A DNA stretch of 10,330 nucleotides from JBGPYB01 sp041493035 (GTDB lineage Bacteria; Acidobacteriota; Vicinamibacteria; Fen-336), in assembly GCA_041493035.1 (NCBI GenBank), contig JBGPYB010000163.1:1-10330 (forward strand), given 5' to 3'. Position 1 is the first letter of the stretch; every line of letters begins with the position of its first letter. Both the position numbers and the translations under genes were made by a program. Under the pieces are notes generated by a model. The model saw nothing but the letters and a program-made list of their open reading frames with translations, searched no databases and had not been told where the DNA came from. Below are positions 6,093 through 10,330 of this stretch, piece by piece.

Positions 6093-7391
6093 ATGCAGAA
6101 CGCGTTCTTGCGGAGCGTGGCACTGGCGGCGGCCCTCGCGGCCGTCGCGGGGACAGCCCGAAGCGGGGAACCCGTCAGCCTCCTCCAGTGCGGACGGGTC
6201 TTCGACGGGGTCTCGGGGAGCCTGGTGCAGAACGTGGGCATCCTCGTGGTCGGCGGGACGATCGCCGCCGTGGGGCCAGGCCTGGCGGTCCCCGAGGGTG
6301 CCACGGTCGTGGACCTGCGGGGCTTCACGGTCGTCCCCGGGCTGATCGACGCCCACACCCACATTGCCCTGCATCCGGGCGGCTACGAGGAGCAGATCCT
6401 CCGCGAGACTCCGGAGCTTCGGGCCATCCACGCCACCCTGAACGCCCGCGCGACGTTGGAGGCGGGGATCACCAGCATCCGCGACCTGGGCAACGAGGGG
6501 GCCGGCTTCGCCGACATCGCGCTCCGCGACGCGATCACCCGGGGGCTGGTGCCAGGCCCCCGCATTCTGGCCGCGATCCAGCCCGTGAGCGCCTCCGGCT
6601 CCTACGGCCTCGTGGGCTTCTCCCCGTATCTGAAGTTGCCCACGATCGCTTATGAAGCCGACGGGCCGACCGAGGTGCGACGCCGGGTCCGGGAGCTGAT
6701 CCACCAGGGCGCTGACGTGGTGAAGGTCTACATGGAGAGCTACGAGAAGCGCCAGGTGCAGAACGACGTGCTCTCGGGGGCGCGTGTCTTCTCCGACGAG
6801 GAGCTGCGGGCCCTGGTGGACGAGGCCCACGCGGCCGGGCTCAAGGTCGCTGCCCACACCTACGCCGACGACTCCGCGCGGCGGGCGGTGGAAGCGGGGG
6901 TGGACTCCATCGAGCACGGCCTGTACCTGAGCCAGGAGACCTTCAGGGCCATGGCGCGGCGGAAGGTTGCCTACGTGCCGACCCTGCTCGTCTACGAGCT
7001 GTGGCGGGACGGGAAGATCTTCCCCACGTCCTCGCCCGAGACCCGCGTGAAGCTGGCGAGGACCGTCGACGAGCACGCGGCCAGCTTCCGGCGGGCTCTG
7101 GCCACACCGGTGAGCATCGTCATGGGCTCGGACACCTTCGAACTGCCGGGTAGCAACGCGCAGGAGATCGCGGCCATGGTGCGAAACGGGATGAGCCCCC
7201 TGGACGCCTTGCGGGCCTCGACCTCGCGGGCAGCCGAGCTGCTCGGCCTCGGGGACAGCATCGGCGTGATCCGCCCCGGCGCCGCCGCTGACCTGGTGGC
7301 GCTCTCGGCGGATCCCCTCGCGGACATCTCGACCGTGACACACCCGGTCCTTGTAATGAAGGGCGGGAAGATCGCCGTAGACCGGCGCTGA
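6093..7391 (+). CDS. Secreted metal-dependent amidohydrolase (imidazolonepropionase/Xaa-Pro dipeptidase-like)
   Basis: The gene encodes 432 residues from ATG 6093, with AAGGA six bases upstream; the in-frame start at 6000 lacks a ribosome-binding site. Residues 1-25 form a signal peptide (LRSVALAAALAAVAGTARS), so the enzyme should act in the periplasm or outside. The TIM-barrel amidohydrolase ligand set is complete: HxH at H88/H90 (LIDAHTH), the lysine expected to be carbamylated K211 (DVVKVYME), H255 (VAAHTYAD), H275 (SIEHGLYL) and D347 (MGSDTFE). The small beta-sandwich is formed by the N-terminal LLQCGRVFDGV and the C-terminal GVIRPGAAADLVALSADPL parts. Family knowledge: relatives hydrolyse amide bonds such as Xaa-Pro or acyl-Lys/Arg dipeptides, and the substrate cannot be told from sequence. 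An active binuclear zinc enzyme is expected. It is divergent from the cupin gene and nothing follows it in operon distance. Confidence 0.92.
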   Translation: MQNAFLRSVALAAALAAVAGTARSGEPVSLLQCGRVFDGVSGSLVQNVGILVVGGTIAAVGPGLAVPEGATVVDLRGFTVVPGLIDAHTHIALHPGGYEEQILRETPELRAIHATLNARATLEAGITSIRDLGNEGAGFADIALRDAITRGLVPGPRILAAIQPVSASGSYGLVGFSPYLKLPTIAYEADGPTEVRRRVRELIHQGADVVKVYMESYEKRQVQNDVLSGARVFSDEELRALVDEAHAAGLKVAAHTYADDSARRAVEAGVDSIEHGLYLSQETFRAMARRKVAYVPTLLVYELWRDGKIFPTSSPETRVKLARTVDEHAASFRRALATPVSIVMGSDTFELPGSNAQEIAAMVRNGMSPLDALRASTSRAAELLGLGDSIGVIRPGAAADLVALSADPLADISTVTHPVLVMKGGKIAVDRR

Positions 7392-7454
7392 CCGGGCTCA
7401 AGCACGGCGCGCACACCGACGTCATTTCGTCCGCCAAGCCATTGCGCGAAGCGC

Positions 7455-7466
7455 CCAACCGGTTGG
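7455..7466. repeat. Perfect 12-bp palindrome CCAACCGGTTGG
   Basis: A perfect 12-bp palindrome lies 64 bases after the amidohydrolase stop codon, in the 219-bp gap before the next gene. Flanking CGC/GCG bases can extend it with a one-base bulge. Without a loop it is better suited to a dimeric DNA-binding protein than to a terminator. No function can be assigned. The gap holds no convincing gene. Confidence 0.3.
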
Positions 7467-7491
7467 CGACGGGCTCTGGTCCGAGGGTGAA

Positions 7492-7512
7492 GGCTTCGAC
7501 GGCAGCGAAGCC
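7492..7512 (+). terminator. Hairpin, possible terminator of the amidohydrolase transcript
   Basis: GGCTTCG, loop ACGGCAG, CGAAGCC forms a perfect 7-bp stem about 100 bases downstream of the amidohydrolase stop. No U-run follows. It is the strongest simple hairpin in this gap and could stop transcription or protect a 3' end. Confidence 0.3.
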
Positions 7513-7610
7513 AGAAACATCGCCGTAGCAACGCTTTGGTCCCCGGCAGGCCGTGCGGCACAGGCTGTGCACAGTCCTCGTGGCGTGGAGCCTGACCGGG
7601 GAGGTAAAGC

Positions 7611-8096
7611 ATGAAGGATCTGATCCCTGTCGCTGCGCTGGGGCTGAGCTGTCGAGTGACGTTGATTGCGACCCTCGTCTCGGCCCTCGGCTGCGGCACA
7701 TCGCAGGAGTGCGTCGAGCGTCCCTCGCAAGTGCTCTTGCAGTCCGTCTTCACGGAGCTCGGCGTGAACGCAGTCGCTCCCTTCTCCTTTCGGGTTCCGG
7801 CAGATCTGGATTCACCGGGCGGCGCGGAAACTTCCGTACAGTGGACTCCTCAGGACAATTCCACGCTCTTGGTGGTGAGCGACCATCCCTGCCCGCTCGA
7901 GCAAGTGAAAGCGGGGGCGTGCTCCCCAGGCGCCGTCACGGGCCAAGCGGGTAGCGCTTATACGTACCCTTCTCTAGCACCGAGGGTTTCCTACATCGTC
8001 TACGTCCTCAACCTTGGACCGCAGGTCGAGTCGGGCAGAGTCCTGGTCCGTGCGCTCGGCGGCAGGCCTGAACACTGCTACATACCTATTCTTTGA
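7611..8096 (+). CDS. Probable secreted lipoprotein of unknown function
   Basis: The gene encodes 161 residues from ATG 7611, with an excellent ribosome-binding site (GGGGAGG, 7598-7604, six bases away). The N terminus has a hydrophobic stretch (VTLIATLVSALGC) ending at C28. The lipobox is not canonical, because alanine replaces the usual leucine at -3, so cleavage by ordinary signal peptidase is also possible. The mature part looks all-beta: FSFRVPADLD, then VQWTPQDNSTLLVVSDHPC, then YTYPSLAPRVSYIVYVLNLGP and GRVLVRAL, similar in style to an immunoglobulin-like or PPC-type sandwich. C94 and C104 could form a disulfide. I do not recognise a named family. A frameshifted paralogue of the middle third lies at 459-643. 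It precedes, in the same direction, the glycine-zipper gene 61 bp downstream. Confidence 0.78.
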   Translation: MKDLIPVAALGLSCRVTLIATLVSALGCGTSQECVERPSQVLLQSVFTELGVNAVAPFSFRVPADLDSPGGAETSVQWTPQDNSTLLVVSDHPCPLEQVKAGACSPGAVTGQAGSAYTYPSLAPRVSYIVYVLNLGPQVESGRVLVRALGGRPEHCYIPIL

Positions 8097-8157
8097 AATG
8101 GAACCGCGGCGCGACGCATGCTGGCCGTGACGGTTGAGCTAACGACAGAGGTGAGCC

Positions 8158-8859
8158 ATGAGACGTCCGATCCTCATTCCGACTACATCCATGCCGCTGT
8201 TCCGCATCGCTGCCAGCATTGTGTCCCTGGCTCTACCGGTCGCTCTGCTCGCGGGAGACGCTTCGACCATCGTTCCCGGCACCTATGTTCGCGTCTCGAC
8301 AGGCACCGAAGTCGGGAGTGGCACCCTCGAGCCGACAGCGGATGGAACGACGGTGAGGCCCCTGGCGCACGACAAGCGGACAACGACCTTCGAGGTCAAG
8401 GGGCAACCCGTGAGGGTGGCCAAGCCGGGAGTAACGATCGAGGGGATCTTGCAGACGATCGACACGAATACCCTGACGCTTCAGCGAGAGGGCGATGCTG
8501 CGATTGTCGTGTCCCGCGCCGCCATCAGGAGCGTCGACGTGCGAAAGCGGGAGTCGAAGAAGGGGATCGGCGCCGGGATCGGCCTCCTCGCCGGGGGCGC
8601 CATCGGTTACGCGATCGGCGCTGCCACCAGTGGCCCAGGTTGCCAGGGTGGCGAGACCGGTTTCGCCGCGCTTTGCTCGCTGGACGAGATTGGCAAGCCC
8701 GCGGGCGCGATCCTCGGTGTGTTGAGTGGGGCGGTTCTAGGCGCGATCGTCGCGCCGGGCAGCCGATGGGAGAAGAACGTCCCCCTCGATCACGTCCGCC
8801 TGAGCCTCGGGCCGACGCGCGGTCGCGGACTCGGCTGGTCGGTGTCGGTGGCGTTCTGA
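8158..8859 (+). CDS. Exported beta-domain protein with glycine-zipper membrane helices
   Basis: The gene encodes 233 residues from ATG 8158, with GAGGTG at 8148-8153. ATG 8191 is an in-frame alternative just before the hydrophobic core. Residues 1-34 contain an export signal (IAASIVSLALPVALLAG). Residues 37-128 form a small beta domain (GTYVRVSTGT, GILQTIDTNTLTLQREGDAA, AIRSVDVRKRESKK), followed by a basic linker. Two glycine-rich hydrophobic segments come next, at 136-156 (GIGAGIGLLAGGAIGYAIGA) and 181-199 (PAGAILGVLSGAVLGAIVA), typical of glycine zippers. A loop with C162 and C173 joins them. The tail RWEKNVPLDHVRLSL ... VSVAF is also recurrent in this architecture, which I know from hypothetical proteins of Acidobacteriota-like bacteria. 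Function is unknown; an envelope role is inferred from the signal and glycine zippers. Confidence 0.8.
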   Translation: MRRPILIPTTSMPLFRIAASIVSLALPVALLAGDASTIVPGTYVRVSTGTEVGSGTLEPTADGTTVRPLAHDKRTTTFEVKGQPVRVAKPGVTIEGILQTIDTNTLTLQREGDAAIVVSRAAIRSVDVRKRESKKGIGAGIGLLAGGAIGYAIGAATSGPGCQGGETGFAALCSLDEIGKPAGAILGVLSGAVLGAIVAPGSRWEKNVPLDHVRLSLGPTRGRGLGWSVSVAF

Positions 8860-8869
8860 GGGCATCTCT

Positions 8870-9130
8870 GTGGAAGTAGGCTCCACCGGCGGCCCAGTGA
8901 CCGGCGCATCCGTCTCCGTCTCGGTGTCGGGCGTGATGACCGAAACCACCCCGTGCTCCTCGACGTGTCTCGTGGACGGTGGCGCCGGGACGTACCGCCT
9001 GGAGGTGGGGGCCCCCGGATTCCAGACCGCACGGCGCACGGTCATAGTCCCAGGCAACAAGCCGTCGGGGTGCGACTGCGGCACCGCCATCGTTCAACAC
9101 CTGGACGTGGCCTTGGTCCCCAGCCGGTAA
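8870..9130 (+). CDS. Carboxypeptidase-regulatory-like domain protein without export signal
   Basis: The gene encodes 86 residues from GTG 8870. The sequence shows the common secreted beta-sandwich domain found in carboxypeptidase-regulatory-like proteins: GGPVTGASVSVSVSG, then GAGTYRLEVGAPGFQTARRT, then a strand ending HLDVALVPSR. Pairs of cysteines (CSSTC and CDC) are unusual additions. Relatives normally begin with a lipoprotein or signal peptide, which is missing here. The frame upstream is closed by several stops and no hydrophobic segment is in reach. A Shine-Dalgarno-like GAGGG (8858-8862) overlaps the stop of the preceding gene and lies seven bases before the GTG, so translational coupling is possible. 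It may therefore be either a real cytoplasmic protein or the headless remnant of an exported one. Confidence 0.55.
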   Translation: MEVGSTGGPVTGASVSVSVSGVMTETTPCSSTCLVDGGAGTYRLEVGAPGFQTARRTVIVPGNKPSGCDCGTAIVQHLDVALVPSR

Positions 9131-9133
9131 GCG

Positions 9134-9149
9134 CTCCCGGATGGGGGAG
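9134..9149. terminator. Hairpin between convergent genes
   Basis: CTCCC, loop GGATGG, GGGAG forms a 5-bp GC-rich stem in the 21-bp gap between the plus-strand gene ending at 9130 and the minus-strand gene ending at 9152. Its position suits a bidirectional terminator, but the stem is short and lacks a U-run. Confidence 0.25.
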
Positions 9150-9151
9150 TC

Positions 9152-9331
9152 CTATGGCCCTTCGTCCGCCCGATGCTCCGCGAGCAACCGGGCCGCGATC
9201 TCGCGATCCCGCCTCACGCGCTCGTCTCGGTCTTTCATCAGGCGCTCGACCCACGTCAGGACGATGGGGCCGCGCAAGCCTTCCTTGATGCCGGCGCGTA
9301 TCTCCCTCACCTCGTCTTCGCGAAGCATCAT
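9152..9331 (-). CDS. Small charged helical hypothetical protein
   Basis: The gene encodes 59 residues beginning MMLREDEVREIRAGIK and ending in AEHRADEGP. It is almost entirely helix-forming and highly charged (EDEVREI, ERLMKDRDERVRRDREI), with no signal or membrane segment. The ATG at 9331-9329 overlaps the TGA of the upstream gene as ATGA, a classic coupled arrangement. A GGAGGGA ribosome-binding site lies just upstream, inside that gene's end, and a second ATG follows immediately at 9328. Family unknown. The coupling and shared small size suggest that it and the upstream protein work together or form a complex. The overlap and ribosome-binding site favour a real gene over a shadow frame. 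Confidence 0.6.
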   Translation of the reverse strand: MMLREDEVREIRAGIKEGLRGPIVLTWVERLMKDRDERVRRDREIAARLLAEHRADEGP

Positions 9332-9522
9332 TCCCTCCTCTCGTCGGACACCAGGCGCTCGACCTCGGCCATCTCGTCGTCGGTCGAAGGCCGCGGGTCA
9401 AGCGGGAGCGCCATGCCCAGCAGCTCTCGGGAGCGGCGAACCTCGATAATCAGCCTTCGAACGACCATCCCTTGTGCGGTCGTAAAGGTGAATCGAGGCG
9501 TCGACTGGGGGTCGCTGGTCAT
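9328..9522 (-). CDS. Small hypothetical protein, first gene of an overlapping pair
   Basis: The gene encodes 64 residues from ATG 9522, with a Shine-Dalgarno-like GGAG six bases upstream. The N-terminal half is beta-like (RFTFTTAQGMVVRRLIIEVRRS) and the C-terminal half is an acidic, proline-containing tail (PSTDDEMAEVERLVSDERRE) likely to form a short helix. There is no signal peptide or membrane segment. It overlaps the next gene by four bases. Pairs of small overlapping genes of this size are often toxin-antitoxin or other partner pairs, but I see no motif of any known toxin or antitoxin family and do not claim one. Confidence 0.6.
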   Translation of the reverse strand: MTSDPQSTPRFTFTTAQGMVVRRLIIEVRRSRELLGMALPLDPRPSTDDEMAEVERLVSDERRE

Positions 9523-9590
9523 GGTCGCTCCAGGCCCGGAAGTGTATGGCGAAGAAAAAGCGAAGTCAATGCGTCAAAGGCTGTCGGGTG

Positions 9591-9596
9591 TAGGAT
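9591..9596 (+). promoter_or_regulatory. Possible -10 hexamer of the DUF4242 gene
   Basis: TAGGAT, in the context GGGTGTAGGATCGG, lies 35 bases upstream of the ATG at 9632, which gives a reasonable leader length containing the ribosome-binding site. No convincing -35 element is seen. Confidence 0.35.
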
Positions 9597-9631
9597 CGGC
9601 CGTCCATCATCGACAGTTGGGGGGAGATGCC

Positions 9632-9904
9632 ATGCCAAAGTACGTGATCGAACGCGAGATTCCCGGAGCAGGTGCACTTTCGGCGGAGCAGCTCAAGGGT
9701 ATTTCGCAGAAATCGTGCGGGGTCCTTCGCAACATGGGTCCGCAGATCCAGTGGGTAGAAAGCTACGTCACCGGGGACAAGATCTATTGTGTGTACATCG
9801 CTCCGGACGAAGCGATGGTTCGGGAGCACGCCAAGCAAGGCGGCTTTCCCGCCAATCGGGTGTCCGAGGTCAAGGCCATCATCGACCCGACGACCGCAGA
9901 GTAG
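9632..9904 (+). CDS. DUF4242 family protein
   Basis: The gene encodes 90 residues from ATG 9632, preceded by a purine-rich GGGGGGAG ribosome-binding site. The whole length matches the DUF4242 pattern: MPKYVIEREIPGAG at the start, the central SQKSCGVLRNMGPQIQWVES, then YVTGDKIYCVYIAPDE and the C-terminal GGFPANRVSEVKAIIDPTTAE. It is a complete single-domain alpha/beta protein of ferredoxin-like style without a signal peptide, so cytoplasmic. Family knowledge: a Streptomyces member (SCO4226) has been described as a nickel-binding protein, but most members have no proven role. The histidine at AMVREHAKQGG and the cysteines C29 and C53 are candidate ligands. It is monocistronic by spacing and divergent from the small gene pair. 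Confidence 0.9.
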   Translation: MPKYVIEREIPGAGALSAEQLKGISQKSCGVLRNMGPQIQWVESYVTGDKIYCVYIAPDEAMVREHAKQGGFPANRVSEVKAIIDPTTAE

Positions 9905-9921
9905 CTGACCCAGGGCCCGTC

Positions 9922-9939
9922 TTCAGGCCCCAGCCTGAA
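9922..9939 (+). terminator. Hairpin after the DUF4242 gene
   Basis: TTCAGG, loop CCCCAG, CCTGAA gives a perfect 6-bp stem 17 bases after the DUF4242 stop codon. A competing GGGCC/GGCCC stem overlaps it. No U-run follows. It also covers the last codons of the minus-strand reading frame ending at 9923. Confidence 0.35.
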
Positions 9940-10165
9940 ACGCCTGAATCTCCATGAGCCGCCCGTAGGTCCTGGATTCGACGCCGGCCGTGGGAGAGGC
10001 GTGATTCTCCGCCCAGGTCGCATACTGCTCTTCCTCTTTACCGTTGATGTTGACGCGGAGCGTCCCCCGACGGATAGGCTGGTACGGCGCATGTTGGTGG
10101 TGGGGGCCGGGGCGTGGCAGAATTGGCCACTGCTCGAATGGCCTCCACTCCCGCTGAAATCCGCC
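9923..10165 (-). pseudogene. Start-less minus-strand reading frame, probable gene remnant
   Basis: The minus strand is open for 80 codons between a TGA at 10168-10166 and a TGA at 9925-9923. The last 50 residues read like genuine protein (GTLRVNINGKEEEQYATWAE, then RTYGRLMEIQAFQAGA), with high GC at third codon positions. There is no ATG, GTG or TTG before a methionine only ten residues from the end, and the upstream third runs into the start of the divergent YjbQ-type gene. The C-terminal part is therefore probably what remains of a gene whose 5' end was removed. I do not recognise the family. A chance open frame is possible. Confidence 0.4.
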
Positions 10166-10330
10166 TCACGCTGAACCCGAGCCGCCGCTTCGAGGCGATC
10201 GACGTCAACGAGCGGATCAACGCCCAGGCGGGAGACCTGCTCCGGCGCTACGAACGGACGCTCTACTGCTCGCTCCACACGACGGCCGGCTACCTGGACC
10301 AGAGCCTCGCCGGTCGCATGCACCATCACC
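10138..10330 (+). CDS. YjbQ/UPF0047 family protein, N-terminal part
   Basis: The first 64 codons of a YjbQ-type protein run off the window end. From ATG 10138 the protein begins MASTPAEIRLTLNPSRRFEA, then IDVNERINAQAGDLL, and shows the family core ERTLYCSLHTTAGYLDQSL, in which HTTAG is strongly conserved. An in-frame GTG at 10114, preceded by a G-rich stretch, is an alternative start. No clear Shine-Dalgarno sequence precedes the ATG. Family knowledge: UPF0047 proteins are small trimeric cytoplasmic proteins, annotated as secondary thiamine-phosphate synthase from weak activity of the Escherichia coli member; their true role is unsettled. Intact members are about 130-210 residues long. Confidence 0.85.
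   Translation, partial: MASTPAEIRLTLNPSRRFEAIDVNERINAQAGDLLRRYERTLYCSLHTTAGYLDQSLAGRMHHH

Noticed and set aside
6039..7343. Minus-strand frame of 434 residues inside the amidohydrolase
   Set aside because: It is a shadow frame; the amidohydrolase metal ligands are all encoded on the plus strand.
7422..7730. Minus-strand frame in the gap and start of the lipoprotein gene
   Set aside because: It overlaps the ribosome-binding site and signal peptide of a well-supported plus-strand gene and has no recognisable domain; its last 40 residues are only weakly protein-like.
9546..9593. Mini-frame MAKKKRSQCVKGCRV in the gap before the DUF4242 gene
   Set aside because: It is only 15 codons, has no ribosome-binding site, and overlaps the likely promoter.
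9173..9631. N-terminal extension of the DUF4242 protein from an upstream in-frame start
   Set aside because: The family starts at MPKYVIERE, a strong ribosome-binding site precedes ATG 9632, and the extension overlaps the minus-strand gene pair.
1..10330. CRISPR arrays, tRNA or rRNA genes, insertion sequences, riboswitches
   Set aside because: I looked for regular repeat-spacer units, cloverleaf and rRNA signatures, transposase motifs and known leader structures and saw none.

Overview
This is a GC-rich window with bacterial gene structure. It contains a bacterial Ser/Thr protein kinase, a large PAS-containing hybrid histidine kinase, several secreted proteins, a DUF4242 protein and a YjbQ-type (UPF0047) protein. 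That mix is typical of soil or subsurface lineages such as Acidobacteriota, Rokubacteria/Methylomirabilota or Myxococcota. The lineage is a guess from gene content, because there is no rRNA or other marker gene here.

Layout. Positions 1-348 (-) hold the N-terminal part of a PknB-type kinase that starts at TTG. Positions 349-712 carry debris: the tail of a minus-strand reading frame and a frameshifted fragment of a gene whose intact paralogue lies at 7611-8096. A secreted YncE-like beta-propeller protein (713-1768, +) converges on a 72-residue zinc-ribbon-like protein (1806-2024, -). The hybrid histidine kinase fills 2197-4608 (+) and converges on a polysaccharide deacetylase (4637-5525, -). 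The deacetylase has lost its first catalytic motif and is frameshifted there. A small cupin (5567-5947, -) lies directly upstream of it in the same orientation. The cupin is divergent from a secreted metal-dependent amidohydrolase (6093-7391, +), and each of the two genes is preceded by an outward-facing copy of the same 14-bp element.

Positions 7611-9130 (+) carry three small genes in a row: a probable lipoprotein, a beta-domain plus glycine-zipper membrane protein, and a carboxypeptidase-regulatory-like domain without an export signal. Two small unknown genes overlap by ATGA on the minus strand (9152-9522). A DUF4242 gene follows (9632-9904, +), then a minus-strand reading frame without a start codon (9923-10165), and finally the first part of a YjbQ-family gene (10138 to the window end, +).

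There is no single coherent pathway. The window looks like ordinary chromosomal gene content with an unusual amount of small-scale decay: two frameshifted genes and at least two headless fragments. The envelope theme is strong, with exported propeller, amidohydrolase, lipoprotein, glycine-zipper protein and ancestral deacetylase. Signalling is represented by the two kinases, neither of which has an obvious partner here. I see no tRNA, rRNA, CRISPR array, insertion sequence or phage gene, and no convincing undescribed multi-gene defence or biosynthetic system.
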